Shown here: positions 45,636 through 54,659 of the stretch, one piece after another | How the letters are laid out: each line of letters opens with the position of its first letter | How positions within the stretch are numbered: position 1 is the stretch's first letter | Assembly (NCBI GenBank): GCA_014859445.1 | Contig: JACUUC010000006.1 | Location: 1 to 64,000 of the forward strand | Origin: Bacterioplanes sp. | GTDB lineage: Bacteria; Pseudomonadota; Gammaproteobacteria; Pseudomonadales; Oceanobacteraceae | Direction: 5' to 3' | DNA length: 64,000 nucleotides | Program-made: the position numbers and the translations under genes | Notes under the pieces: model-generated | What the model was told of the DNA's origin: nothing | Database searches by the model: none | What the model saw: only the letters and a program-made list of their open reading frames with translations

Positions 45636-46471
45636 TTCGCCTTCAGCAGCAACGCGGTATCACGCTCATTGAGCTCATGGTGGCAGGTGTTCTCGGTGTC
45701 ATCATTACCTATTTCATTTTTAATATCATGATCACCAGCACTCGTACCGCGACTCAAGCGGACGGCTTAGCGCAAGCACAAGAAAACGGTCGCTTTGTGA
45801 CCAGTTGGCTGCATGGAGAAATACGCCGCGCAGGCTACACGCCCGATTTTACCGACCCACGAATACAACCCTTTGCTAACACCTGTGCACCGGGTGCGCC
45901 GGTTCCACCCGCGAACAGCGGTCATTGCAGCTTCAATAGTAATAATAACGACAGCGATCGCATCGCGATCCGTCGCACTTACACCGCTGCGACCACACTT
46001 CGCGATCGGCAAGACTGCACTGGGGTTGACCTGAGTACACTCGGCACACCGCCCAGCGAAGGCGATGTGTTAGTGGATATGTATTGGGTCGAACCTGACA
46101 CCAGTGCCAATCCAGACAACTTTAGCGACATTCTTCGCTGTGTGACTTACCTCGATAATACAGGTATTCCTGTTGCGCCCGCGCAAGTGATCGCTAATGG
46201 GGTGCAAGGCTTTCAGGTTTTGTATGGCGAAAGCACAACCCCCATTGTCGGCAACCAAACCAATGTGACTCGTTACGTCAACGCCGATGAAGTGACCAAT
46301 TGGAACAACGTGTATGCGGCTCGTATCAGCGTATTAACCCGTTCTTTTTTACCCACGGGACTAGACCAAGCCATACGCAGCTATGTACTCTTAGATGCAA
46401 ACCCTTATACCTTTGATGATCGTATTGCCCGTCATATTCAAGGCACGACCATTTATTTACCCAATCAATAA
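45632..46471 (+). CDS. pilW: Minor pilin PilW, copy 1
   Basis: This 279-residue minor pilin has leader MIRLQQQRG, mature start ITLIELMVAGVLGVIITYFIFN, the conserved ENGRFVTSWLHGEIRRAGY and a C-terminal RSYVLLDANPYTFDDRI typical of PilW. The ATG at 45632 overlaps the pilV stop; a longer upstream frame lies inside pilV and is discounted. It is followed by pilE after 12 bases. Confidence 0.87.
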   Translation: MIRLQQQRGITLIELMVAGVLGVIITYFIFNIMITSTRTATQADGLAQAQENGRFVTSWLHGEIRRAGYTPDFTDPRIQPFANTCAPGAPVPPANSGHCSFNSNNNDSDRIAIRRTYTAATTLRDRQDCTGVDLSTLGTPPSEGDVLVDMYWVEPDTSANPDNFSDILRCVTYLDNTGIPVAPAQVIANGVQGFQVLYGESTTPIVGNQTNVTRYVNADEVTNWNNVYAARISVLTRSFLPTGLDQAIRSYVLLDANPYTFDDRIARHIQGTTIYLPNQ

Positions 46472-46483
46472 ACGGACATTTTT

Positions 46484-46915
46484 ATGCGCATACACCTTGG
46501 CTTTACGTTAGTTGAATTGATGGTAGTGGTGGCCATCGTCGCCATCTTAAGTTCCGTTGCACTCCCTTGGTACGGCCAATACGTGCAACGGGGGGTGCGC
46601 GGTGATGGCATCAGCAGTTTACAAGCCATTCTCGATGCGCAAGAGCGTTTTTATACCGACAACATCAGATACACAACCAATTTAGCAGACTTAGGCTTAA
46701 CGGTGAATGGGAATGGTTTTTACATCACCCCGAATGAAGATTATGCGATTCGCGCCGAAGTGTGCACCGTTGGTGGTAACCCAGCACCTTTAACTCAGTG
46801 CGTGCAATTGCGCGCCGAACCGCAAGGTGGACAAGTTGCTGACGGTATTTTAGAAATTAACAGCATTGGTATGCAGCGACGAATATTACCCAACAATACG
46901 GTCGTTGATTGGTAG
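46484..46915 (+). CDS. pilE: Minor pilin PilE
   Basis: This 143-residue pilin has a very short leader (MRIHLG), mature start FTLVELMVVVAIVAILSSVALPWYGQYVQR, and a compact C-terminal domain with a Cys pair (EVCTVG...LTQCVQL). Phe1 and Glu5 are present. It matches PilE, the minor pilin that ends the Pseudomonas minor pilin operon and joins tip complex and filament; the major pilin PilA is less likely given context. A strong terminator follows. Confidence 0.87.
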   Translation: MRIHLGFTLVELMVVVAIVAILSSVALPWYGQYVQRGVRGDGISSLQAILDAQERFYTDNIRYTTNLADLGLTVNGNGFYITPNEDYAIRAEVCTVGGNPAPLTQCVQLRAEPQGGQVADGILEINSIGMQRRILPNNTVVDW

Positions 46916-46987
46916 TAAATTGATGATGGGGTGATGATAAAGCTGTATAGCCCCGTTGAATTGATCTTATCTTTTTATCCTATCAAT

Positions 46988-47028
46988 ATGGCATGTCTCT
47001 GCTAATGAGACGTGCCATTTTTGTTTTC
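46988..47028 (+). terminator. Rho-independent terminator after pilE
   Basis: ATGGCATGTCTC and GAGACGTGCCAT pair over 12 bp (one T-G wobble) around a 7-base loop, followed by a T-rich tract. It ends the first pilus operon and isolates the second, which therefore needs its own promoter. Confidence 0.88.
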
Positions 47029-47240
47029 AGCCTCTTCTTCTCTGTATTTTTTGCTTTTTTTCGATTCTTTTTTCCATTCGTTTACAAAGCAACCGCTCAA
47101 CTTTCGTTTTTAACCCCTGATCGAATTTTTCCGGCTAAATACAGTCCCACAGCATGAGTTTCAATACAGTTACATTGACTTACATTAAGTAGCAAGTACT
47201 CTTGTGCCGTAATCCAATGGACTGGGAATTTTTGCTATTT
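47029..47240 (+). promoter_or_regulatory. AT-rich upstream region of the second minor pilin operon
   Basis: The first ~100 bases are runs of T (polypyrimidine). A candidate sigma-70 promoter is TTGACT (47175-47180), 16 bases, TACTCT (47197-47202). The -10 is weak, and TACATT just inside the spacer is an alternative. No GG-N10-GC sigma-54 site was found. Together with the terminator this fills the 325-base gap before pilV copy 2. Confidence 0.35.
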
Positions 47241-47807
47241 ATGTCTTCGCAACGAACCAATGTCACCATCTTCACACAGGCTCAGCAGCGCGGCGTCAGC
47301 TTGGTCGAGGTGTTAGTAACCATCGTCCTGAGTGTGGTTGGCTTAGTGGGACTGAGCCAAATGCAATTAACCTCGTTACGGGCTCACGAAGACGCTCACC
47401 AGCAAGCTCAAGCTATTTGGTTAGCCCATGATCTCAGTAATCGTATCCGTGCTAATGAAGTAGGCCGCCAACACTACGTTGCCGAAAGCCCCATCGAATG
47501 CAAAAACAGACCCAGTCAATTGACCAGCTGTTCAGCCTATCAAAGTCAAAACCGTTGGGGCCCTGCGACCACGTGCACTGCTCAGCAGATGGCCGAATTT
47601 GATGTCTGGCATACGCTCTGTGGTTATGGGCGAACGGCTGGTACATGGAGTAACAATAGTGATTATCTGGCCAACCCCTCTCTGACCGTTACCCTACAAG
47701 CAGATGCAAGCTATTTAATCGAATTGCAATGGGATGTCCGCGCTCAATCCGCTGTATTTAATCAGGCCATTGCGCGCTCAAGTTATCGTTTGGTGGTGTA
47801 TCCATGA
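47241..47807 (+). CDS. pilV: Minor pilin PilV, copy 2
   Basis: This 188-residue minor pilin resembles copy 1: leader ending QAQQRG, mature start VSLVEVLVTIVLSVVGLVGLSQMQL, then WLAHDLSNRIRANEVG and a C-terminal four-Cys domain ending in a beta-strand. The start is uncertain. The ATG at 47241 gives an 18-residue leader; the ATG at 47217 or TTG at 47202 would lengthen it with acidic and hydrophobic residues unlike a prepilin leader. Its stop overlaps pilW copy 2 by four bases. It is the first gene of the second operon. Confidence 0.83.
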   Translation: MSSQRTNVTIFTQAQQRGVSLVEVLVTIVLSVVGLVGLSQMQLTSLRAHEDAHQQAQAIWLAHDLSNRIRANEVGRQHYVAESPIECKNRPSQLTSCSAYQSQNRWGPATTCTAQQMAEFDVWHTLCGYGRTAGTWSNNSDYLANPSLTVTLQADASYLIELQWDVRAQSAVFNQAIARSSYRLVVYP

Positions 47808-48595
47808 ACACATTACACCGTCAACGTGGCCTAACCTTAATGGAGCTGCTCATTGCAGGCACCCTAGGTTTAATCGTATCAGCTGCCGTCATGAGTTTGG
47901 TCATTAGCAGCAATCGCACGGCAGTGCGTGCTGAACAGCAAGCCTACGCGCACGAAACGGCCCGTCTCGCTATACAGTATTTAGCACAAGCTCTGCGTTC
48001 GGCAGGTATGAGCGTGGAGGACGGTGATCTTGATCCGTTTTCCGCACCCTGCGCTGGCTCGTCCTTGGCCATCGGCTGTAGCGATGAACGCAGCGATTTC
48101 GGTGGCGACCGCATCAGTTTGTTACGTGTCATGGACGCCGCCAACAATATTGCCTGCAACGGCCTGCCTTTTCCGAATTTGCAAGGACAAGTGGTCGCGG
48201 ACGATTACTGGGTCGATCAAGATACACAAGGCCGCTGGGGATTGTTTTGCCAAACATCTCACCAGAAAAACGCCCTGTTTGAGCCGCAGATGCTCGCTCA
48301 AGGCATCATCGCCTTACACGCCTTATATGGACAAAGCTCTGCTATTTCGCCCCTGAATGCGCGTAATGTCGATCGTTACTCTCCACTTCATGAACTGGAA
48401 ACAAACAGTATTGGTGACATCGACTGGCAACGCGTCTACGCCATTCGTATTGCTCTACTCAGTGAGGCCACCCTTGATTTAGGGCTGCAGCGTGCGCTAC
48501 GACGTTTCGTCTTGCTTGATTCCGATACTTACGAATTTGACGATGGCATAAGCCGCAGTGTCATGACCACCACCATAACCCGAAACAGCTTTTAA
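47804..48595 (+). CDS. pilW: Minor pilin PilW, copy 2
   Basis: This 263-residue minor pilin has leader MNTLHRQRG, mature start LTLMELLIAGTLGLIVSAAVMSL, HETARLAIQYLAQALRSAGM and a C-terminal RRFVLLDSDTYEFDDGISR that parallels copy 1. Met4-Glu5 keeps the key Glu. The ATGA overlap with pilV and 11-base gap to pilX show cotranscription. Divergence from copy 1 is considerable, so the duplication is old or one set was acquired. Confidence 0.87.
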   Translation: MNTLHRQRGLTLMELLIAGTLGLIVSAAVMSLVISSNRTAVRAEQQAYAHETARLAIQYLAQALRSAGMSVEDGDLDPFSAPCAGSSLAIGCSDERSDFGGDRISLLRVMDAANNIACNGLPFPNLQGQVVADDYWVDQDTQGRWGLFCQTSHQKNALFEPQMLAQGIIALHALYGQSSAISPLNARNVDRYSPLHELETNSIGDIDWQRVYAIRIALLSEATLDLGLQRALRRFVLLDSDTYEFDDGISRSVMTTTITRNSF

Positions 48596-48606
48596 GGAGA
48601 AAAGCC

Positions 48607-49131
48607 ATGAAACATCAATCCGGATCGGTGTTGCTGCTCACACTGGTGATGCTCACGGGCGTGACCATGATGGCCATGGTTGCGTTGCAGCGCTCCAGTG
48701 TACAGATTCGCATGGTCGGCAACAGTCAGATCAAAGAAGCCACTTTTCAAACGGCACTTAATGAATTGGATGCCAAATACCGCAGGCTTGGGCAAGAGGT
48801 TCAAGGCAGTAAGATGCTGATCGATGCACTTCGCAGCGTACAACTTGATCAAGATGGCAGCCCGCAGATTAATCCAAACACCGGCAGCGTTGTATTTTTA
48901 CCTGCCGCACTCACCCCAGAACAACATCCGGTGCGCGCATACTTAACCGTTTCCTCGCAAATTCAATACACAGGCAATGGTGCGCAGTTTAATCACAGCT
49001 TTGCCGATGACAGCAGCCAGACGTTGTTTCAGCAATATCGATTTTCGTTACTTGCTAACGCTGAAGCGCAACACGTTATTGCCTCGCAACAAACGCTGGG
49101 TGTGTCGTATTTAGCCGCAAAAGGACAATAA
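48607..49131 (+). CDS. pilX: Minor pilin PilX, copy 2
   Basis: This 174-residue protein has a very short leader (MKHQSG), the Glu5-less hydrophobic helix SVLLLTLVMLTGVTMMAMVALQ and RSSVQIRMVGNSQIKEATFQTALNE, as in copy 1. AAGGAG lies upstream of the ATG. It sits directly before PilY1 copy 2 with one base between stop and start, the canonical pilV-W-X-Y1 order, which copy 1 has lost. Confidence 0.86.
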   Translation: MKHQSGSVLLLTLVMLTGVTMMAMVALQRSSVQIRMVGNSQIKEATFQTALNELDAKYRRLGQEVQGSKMLIDALRSVQLDQDGSPQINPNTGSVVFLPAALTPEQHPVRAYLTVSSQIQYTGNGAQFNHSFADDSSQTLFQQYRFSLLANAEAQHVIASQQTLGVSYLAAKGQ

Positions 49132-49132
49132 G

Positions 49133-52100
49133 ATGATAGGACATCGCTTAACCATCACCGCTGTATTTGCCAGCTTGCTACTCAGTGGACTGACGCAAAC
49201 TCACGCAGATGACATTGAAATTTTCATGGGTGGCAATGCCCAAGCCACGCCGAATATTCTGTTTGTTTTCGACACATCACGTAGTATGTCCATTGATGAA
49301 GAAATCGACCTAGGCCCATACGACCCCAGCGTGACTTACCCTGTCCCTATCAACGGCTATGTACCCGACGGCTTATATCTTTCACGATCAACCGGTGTGC
49401 TCTACAACGGCAATGGCTCGACCGACACAGAAACCAACACCATCCGTAAAAATCGAATCCATCCCGACTCGATTCGTTGCCCGGGCGTCCTGAACAGTGT
49501 TGCACAAAGCGGCAGCTGGAGCGGCAAGCTGAAACGTTGGGAAAGCGGTCAAGGCTGGAGCGGGCCACTATTGGCCACGTTTGGCTTATTGTACAGCACG
49601 CGCATGGATGCCAATGACATCCTCGATTGTGATCGTTCTAGCTACACGCACAATGGCAGCCAATACAACTACATGACCAATCTGATTCATCACGCAAACA
49701 CCCCCTACACCAACACTTGGTTACGTCGCATGACAGCCATTGACTGGATTGAAGGCTATTACAACCGCGTTTTCAGTGGTAATTATCTGAACTATCACTT
49801 AATGGCCAATAACAGCAGCACAAAATTCACGCTCGATCGCATGACCATTTCACGTTCGGCCGCCAAAGATGCCCTTAACAGCGTCAGCAACATTAATTTA
49901 GGATTAATGAAATTTGATACCAGCAAAATTTTAGATTGGAGTGCTATTTTTGACGGGGGCGAAGGCGGATTCATTGATATTCCGATTCAACCCATCGAGT
50001 CCATGCGCGCCACGTTTGCCGAAAAGGTCGACGCTTATTTTCCTTGGGGTGCTACACCACTGGTTGAAAGTTATCACGAAGCCATGCTGTATTTCACCGG
50101 AGGTCGCTTAAAATACGGCTTGGATACCCATTCGCGTCAACCGGGTAATATTGTTGATCGCCAAAATACCAATCTGGGCGGCACCAAAGGTCTGATTATT
50201 TCCGATATCGGCGGACGCTACATTCACACACCCAGCGTACCCGAATCGTATGATGCCGTGACCAAACGCTATCATGCTCCCACAGTGGCCGAATGCACGG
50301 CCAGTGAAATCATTCTATTTACTGACGGCTTTCCAAATAAGGACACCTCCAGTAATGCCGCGATTCGCGAACTCATCAAAGACATGCCGCTTCCCTTAGG
50401 ATTATCAAGAAATTGTGGCGGCGAAGGCGGCTGTGGTCGTGAGTTAGCCTATTATCTGGCCAATACCGATCATCATCCAGATGTTCCCGGAGTGCAACGC
50501 ATCCGAACCCACACCATTGGTAGCTTTTTACGCGGTAACGAAGGCGGTAAGGCCAAAACGCTGCTACGTGAAATTGCCTATTACGGCGATGGCAAATACA
50601 TTGAAGCCGACGATTACGTCAGTCTACGACAAGCCATCGAAGACTTACTCACTGCGTCATTGGAGACACCATCCACCTTTACGGCACCGACTGTCACCAT
50701 CAATTCATTCAACAGTTTTGATCACAGTGACGAAATCTACTTTTCGGTTTTCCGACCAAGTTCAACCCAACGCTGGCAAGGAAACCTTAAACGCTACCGT
50801 TTAAATGATCGCGGTGTCATTGTTGATACCCATGGCAATCCCGCCATCAACAGCAAGGGGTTCTTTCATGATAATGCGCACAGTATTTGGACACTAGGAA
50901 ACGAGCCTGATGGCGCCAATGTGGCATCTGGGGGCGCAGCAAGCCGACTCATCTTGCCGCGCAACGTGTTCACAACCGATGGCACTCAGGTACGGCCCTT
51001 ATCAACGTCGCTCGCCAGTGTCAGTAAAGCTCGTTTAGGCATCGAACACCAAACCGATGACTATCGACAGCGGCTAATTCGCTGGGCCATGGGCATCAAT
51101 GAAGATGATAGCCCTCGTACCAGCATGGAAGATCCATTACACAGCCAGCCGTTGGTTATACATTATGGTCCTGACGACAGCATCGTGTTGATCTCGACCA
51201 ACAGTGGCTTTATTCATGCGTTTTCTACCGACGAGACTTGGCCCAAAGAGCATTTTTCGCTCATCCCGCAAGAGCTATTAGACAATCTCGATGCCTACTA
51301 CTCTGGGGGCAATGCGGGTGAGCTGAAACGTTACGGTATGGATGGCCAGATGACGCACTGGCATATCGATCACAACCGCAACGGCATCGTCGACGGCAAC
51401 GACAAAGTCTATTTATTTGTCGGGATGCGTCGCGGTGGACATAGCTATTATGCGCTTGATATCACCGAACGCAGTCAACCTAAAATCGTTTGGCAAATTC
51501 ATGGGGAGTATCCCGCTCATCGCATCAATGCACCGACGGTAACACCCGGTTTTGAACGGCTTGGGCAAACCTGGTCAGCTTTGATTCCTGCCGAAATCAT
51601 GTGGCAAGGGCAGCGTAAAACGGTGCTATTCACCAGTGGTGGTTATGACATCCGTGAAGATGGTACCGACATGAGTGGGCCCAGCCAACGTCTAGCTCAT
51701 GCTCAAGGCAACACGCTGTATATGATTGACGCACTCACAGGCAAACCACTCTGGAATGCGTACGATCATGCCACCTTAACCGACACCATGAGCAGCAGCT
51801 TCGTCAGCAACCCAGTACCCGTTGATCGAAATAACAATGGTTTGATTGATTTGCTGTACGCAGCGGATGTCGGAGGTCGCGTATGGCGATTTGATATTAA
51901 CGAAGATGGCAATACCCCAGTCAGCTTTGCCAAAGGTGGTGTGATTGCCGATTTAAACGATGACACCACACTTGGCAACCGTCGTTTCTATAACAGCCCT
52001 GATATTTCTTATTATCGCAATAATGGCGATGACTTTGTACTGATCAGTATCGGTTCTGGCTATCGAGCCCATCCATTGTATAACGGCGTGCAAGACTATC

Positions 52101-52609
52101 ACTTCTTGATCAAAGATCGTCATGCCAAAGAAACGCCCGATGACTACCAAGCCATCACCTTGAATGATCTAAAAGAGTGGGGGCAAGATGACAGCGAACA
52201 CGGTTGGTATGTATCGCTACGCTACGGTGAGAAAGTGCTTGCTAATTCCTCGACGTTACGCGGAACCGTTGCGTTCACCACCTACACTCCGAACGATCCA
52301 GCCACCACGGTCGCCTGCGATGGTGATTTAGGTACCGCCCGCATGTACACCTTGGATATCCACAGCAAAGGACAACAAGCAAAAACGGAACAGGTCTTAC
52401 AACAAACGGGCATTCCCCCCACTCCGGTGATCATTACCCCCAGCAATCCGATCCATCAACCTGAAACACCACCAGGAGAGGAAACACCACCCCCCCTCGA
52501 CTGCCAAAGCTTTGGCAGCCAACTGCTGGTTGGTCCAGAAGCCATTGCCGCCGATTTAAACCGCTGCGGTCAAATTCGACGTACGTTTTGGCGGGAAAAA
52601 CCGCTCTAA
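49133..52609 (+). CDS. pilY1: Type IV pilus tip protein PilY1, copy 2
   Basis: This 1158-residue exported protein has a signal peptide (to about residue 25), a VWA domain with MIDAS DTSRS at 47-51, and the C-terminal propeller with SMEDPLHSQPLVI, GFERLGQTWS and calcium loops (DHNRNGIVD, and DRNNNGLID near 898) before AADVGGRVWRFD. It is longer than copy 1 because of an insertion of about 150 residues after the MIDAS motif and a Pro-rich stretch (TPVIITPSNP...PETPPGEETPPP) near the C-terminus. Both copies end in a WRE tail. Base composition is even, unlike copy 1. A terminator follows. Confidence 0.9.
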   Translation: MIGHRLTITAVFASLLLSGLTQTHADDIEIFMGGNAQATPNILFVFDTSRSMSIDEEIDLGPYDPSVTYPVPINGYVPDGLYLSRSTGVLYNGNGSTDTETNTIRKNRIHPDSIRCPGVLNSVAQSGSWSGKLKRWESGQGWSGPLLATFGLLYSTRMDANDILDCDRSSYTHNGSQYNYMTNLIHHANTPYTNTWLRRMTAIDWIEGYYNRVFSGNYLNYHLMANNSSTKFTLDRMTISRSAAKDALNSVSNINLGLMKFDTSKILDWSAIFDGGEGGFIDIPIQPIESMRATFAEKVDAYFPWGATPLVESYHEAMLYFTGGRLKYGLDTHSRQPGNIVDRQNTNLGGTKGLIISDIGGRYIHTPSVPESYDAVTKRYHAPTVAECTASEIILFTDGFPNKDTSSNAAIRELIKDMPLPLGLSRNCGGEGGCGRELAYYLANTDHHPDVPGVQRIRTHTIGSFLRGNEGGKAKTLLREIAYYGDGKYIEADDYVSLRQAIEDLLTASLETPSTFTAPTVTINSFNSFDHSDEIYFSVFRPSSTQRWQGNLKRYRLNDRGVIVDTHGNPAINSKGFFHDNAHSIWTLGNEPDGANVASGGAASRLILPRNVFTTDGTQVRPLSTSLASVSKARLGIEHQTDDYRQRLIRWAMGINEDDSPRTSMEDPLHSQPLVIHYGPDDSIVLISTNSGFIHAFSTDETWPKEHFSLIPQELLDNLDAYYSGGNAGELKRYGMDGQMTHWHIDHNRNGIVDGNDKVYLFVGMRRGGHSYYALDITERSQPKIVWQIHGEYPAHRINAPTVTPGFERLGQTWSALIPAEIMWQGQRKTVLFTSGGYDIREDGTDMSGPSQRLAHAQGNTLYMIDALTGKPLWNAYDHATLTDTMSSSFVSNPVPVDRNNNGLIDLLYAADVGGRVWRFDINEDGNTPVSFAKGGVIADLNDDTTLGNRRFYNSPDISYYRNNGDDFVLISIGSGYRAHPLYNGVQDYHFLIKDRHAKETPDDYQAITLNDLKEWGQDDSEHGWYVSLRYGEKVLANSSTLRGTVAFTTYTPNDPATTVACDGDLGTARMYTLDIHSKGQQAKTEQVLQQTGIPPTPVIITPSNPIHQPETPPGEETPPPLDCQSFGSQLLVGPEAIAADLNRCGQIRRTFWREKPL

Positions 52610-52618
52610 TAGCACGAC

Positions 52619-52657
52619 AAAAAGCCCTCGCATCAATGACTGACCGAGGGCTTTTTT
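52619..52657. terminator. Terminator between pilY1 copy 2 and ispH
   Basis: AAAAAGCCCTCG and CGAGGGCTTTTT pair over 12 bp around 14 bases with a following T. It ends the second pilus operon and, by symmetry, can end the convergent housekeeping transcript reaching ispH. Confidence 0.87.
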
Positions 52658-52736
52658 GTGTCTGGATGATCGTTTTAATCGCTGTTTCGACAATCGCGTG
52701 GACACTCTACGGACTGCCAAAAAATGGCTCTGCACC

Positions 52737-53684
52737 TTATTCAATCGTCGTTAAGCGCAGCTCTTTTGGTAATGAAAACACCACATTTTCAGGAATGCCT
52801 TGCAGCTCTTGCGGTTCTTCACCACCTAAACTGATCAGTTTTTGTATCACTTCTTGCACCAAGACATCGGGGGCTGAGGCACCGGCAGTCACCCCCACGG
52901 CATGAACACCTTGCAACCATGACGGATCAATTTCGGCCGCATTATCAATCAAAAAGGCACGTGCTCCCATACGCTCACCCAGCTCTCGTAGTCGATTTGA
53001 GTTTGAACTGTTGGGAGAACCCACCACCAACAACAAATCACAGTCGGCGGCTAAGGTTTTTACGGCATCTTGACGGTTTTGTGTGGCATAGCAAATGTCG
53101 TCTTTACGCGGCCCTTCAATGGCCGGAAACTTCGCCCGTAATGCATCAATCACCCGTGCGGTATCGTCCATCGACAGTGTGGTTTGGGTGACATAGGACA
53201 ATTTGTTTGGATTATTGACCACCAGCTCTGCCACATCGGCTTCGTCTTCGACCAAATAAATATGCCCACCAAGGCGACCATCATACTGCCCCATTGTGCC
53301 TTCCACTTCAGGGTGCCCTTTGTGGCCAATAAGGATGCACTCGCTGCCGTCAGCACTGTAGCGAGTGACTTCCAAATGCACCTTGGTCACCAATGGACAC
53401 GTCGCATCAAATACGCGCAAACCACGTTCATCCGCTTGCTGACGAACGGCCTGCGATACGCCGTGCGCCGAAAAGATCACAATGCTGTTGTCCGGTACTT
53501 CGTGCAGCTCGTCCACAAAGATCGCACCGCGTTCACGCAAGCCATTCACCACAAATTTGTTGTGTACGACCTCATGTCGAACATAAATGGGTGGCTCAAA
53601 CAAATCCAACGCTCGATTGACAATATCAATGGCGCGATCAACACCCGCGCAAAAACCGCGCGGATTGGCCAGCTTAATTTGCAT
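52737..53684 (-). CDS. ispH: 4-hydroxy-3-methylbut-2-enyl diphosphate reductase IspH
   Basis: IspH (LytB) is the [4Fe-4S] enzyme of the last step of the non-mevalonate isoprenoid pathway. The three cluster Cys are visible in [25 protein letters not shown] and [11 protein letters not shown]; also present are [20 protein letters not shown] and the late [12 protein letters not shown] use the ATG at 53684 (GAGGT 5 bases upstream), giving [10 protein letters not shown], the family start, and 315 residues. It overlaps fkpB by 11 bases. It is last of the minus-strand block. Confidence 0.96.
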   Translation of the reverse strand: MQIKLANPRGFCAGVDRAIDIVNRALDLFEPPIYVRHEVVHNKFVVNGLRERGAIFVDELHEVPDNSIVIFSAHGVSQAVRQQADERGLRVFDATCPLVTKVHLEVTRYSADGSECILIGHKGHPEVEGTMGQYDGRLGGHIYLVEDEADVAELVVNNPNKLSYVTQTTLSMDDTARVIDALRAKFPAIEGPRKDDICYATQNRQDAVKTLAADCDLLLVVGSPNSSNSNRLRELGERMGARAFLIDNAAEIDPSWLQGVHAVGVTAGASAPDVLVQEVIQKLISLGGEEPQELQGIPENVVFSLPKELRLTTIE

Positions 53685-54117
53685 CGCGCACCTCAAGGAT
53701 TTGTACTTCAAATTGCAGCGTTTGCCCGGCCAATGGATGATTAAAATCCACCGTGACCCAATCACCTTGAACAGCGCTAATAACGCCTGGTAGTTCAGCC
53801 CCTTGCGCGTCTGCGAATGACACCATCAAGCCAGGAGCAACCGGCATATCCACCGCAAAACTGCTGCGTTTCATTTCTTGAATATTTTGCGGATTGGGCT
53901 GCCCAAAGGCTTGTTCAGGAGGTACGTCAAACGTCTGATGGTCGCCGACTTTCAAGCCCAACAACAAGCGCTCAAACCCTTCTAATAGATTGCCATCCCC
54001 GATGGTTAATGAGGCGGGTTTTTGCTCGAAGGTCGAATCAATAATCTGACCGTCAGCCATCTTCAAGGCAAAGTTCAAGGTCACTTGACTGTTATTGCTA
54101 ATGCTTGCTAACGACAT
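53674..54117 (-). CDS. fkpB: FKBP-type peptidyl-prolyl isomerase FkpB
   Basis: This 147-residue SlyD/FkpB-type isomerase has [57 protein letters not shown] and the inserted-flap region followed by [23 protein letters not shown]. The His-rich tail of SlyD is absent, favouring FkpB (SlpA). The lspA-fkpB-ispH order is conserved across gammaproteobacteria. It overlaps ispH by 11 bases. Confidence 0.93.
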   Translation of the reverse strand: MSLASISNNSQVTLNFALKMADGQIIDSTFEQKPASLTIGDGNLLEGFERLLLGLKVGDHQTFDVPPEQAFGQPNPQNIQEMKRSSFAVDMPVAPGLMVSFADAQGAELPGVISAVQGDWVTVDFNHPLAGQTLQFEVQILEVRDAN

Positions 54118-54140
54118 GATTCATACTCTCTAGTTACACA

Positions 54141-54656
54141 TTAAGACGATGAGTTATTCGCACTGGCGCCACGACGCATGTCACGAATCACATCCACAAT
54201 CATCATCGCCGCACCGACACTGATGGCCGAATCAGCGATGTTAAAGGCCGGAAAAAAACGCCCGTTGTAATGTACGGAAATAAAATCAATGACATAGCCA
54301 TACACCACCCGATCGAACAAGTTGCCGACCGCGCCCCCCAAAATCAAGGCTAATGCCACAGGCAGCCAGACTTGCTCGCGTGGCGTCCGTACGATCCACA
54401 CCACCAGCATCACGCTGACACCAGCGGCAATCAACGATAAAAAACAGCGTTGCCAACCCGGCTGATTGGCAAGCATGCTGAACGCCGCACCAGGGTTATG
54501 CAACAAGGTAAAGTCCAGCACGGGTAATATTTCAACCGGACGAGCGTAGATTAACCACGCCGACGCCATTTGCTTGGTCGCGATGTCCAGCACAAACACC
54601 AGTAAGGACAACCACAACCACCGCACGGCCGATTGATTGATAGTGGGTAACGTCAT
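54141..54656 (-). CDS. lspA: Lipoprotein signal peptidase LspA
   Basis: This four-helix inner-membrane aspartyl protease removes signal peptides from prolipoproteins such as BamD. Conserved features are DIATKQMASAWL, HNPGAAFSML, GGAVGNLFDRVVYGYVIDFI with one catalytic Asp, and FPAFNIADSAISVGA with the other. Its 171 residues are standard. It begins 3 bases after ileS, a conserved pair. Confidence 0.96.
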   Translation of the reverse strand: MTLPTINQSAVRWLWLSLLVFVLDIATKQMASAWLIYARPVEILPVLDFTLLHNPGAAFSMLANQPGWQRCFLSLIAAGVSVMLVVWIVRTPREQVWLPVALALILGGAVGNLFDRVVYGYVIDFISVHYNGRFFPAFNIADSAISVGAAMMIVDVIRDMRRGASANNSSS

Positions 54657-54659
54657 GAT

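Noticed and set aside
46988-47003. TGGCATG...TGC resembling a sigma-54 promoter before the second pilus operon
   Set aside because: The GG-GC spacing is nine rather than ten and the bases are explained by the pilE terminator stem.
52588-52905. 105-codon frame between pilY1 copy 2 and ispH with a hydrophobic stretch
   Set aside because: It starts inside pilY1, runs through the terminator and then antisense to ispH; no ribosome-binding site supports an internal start.
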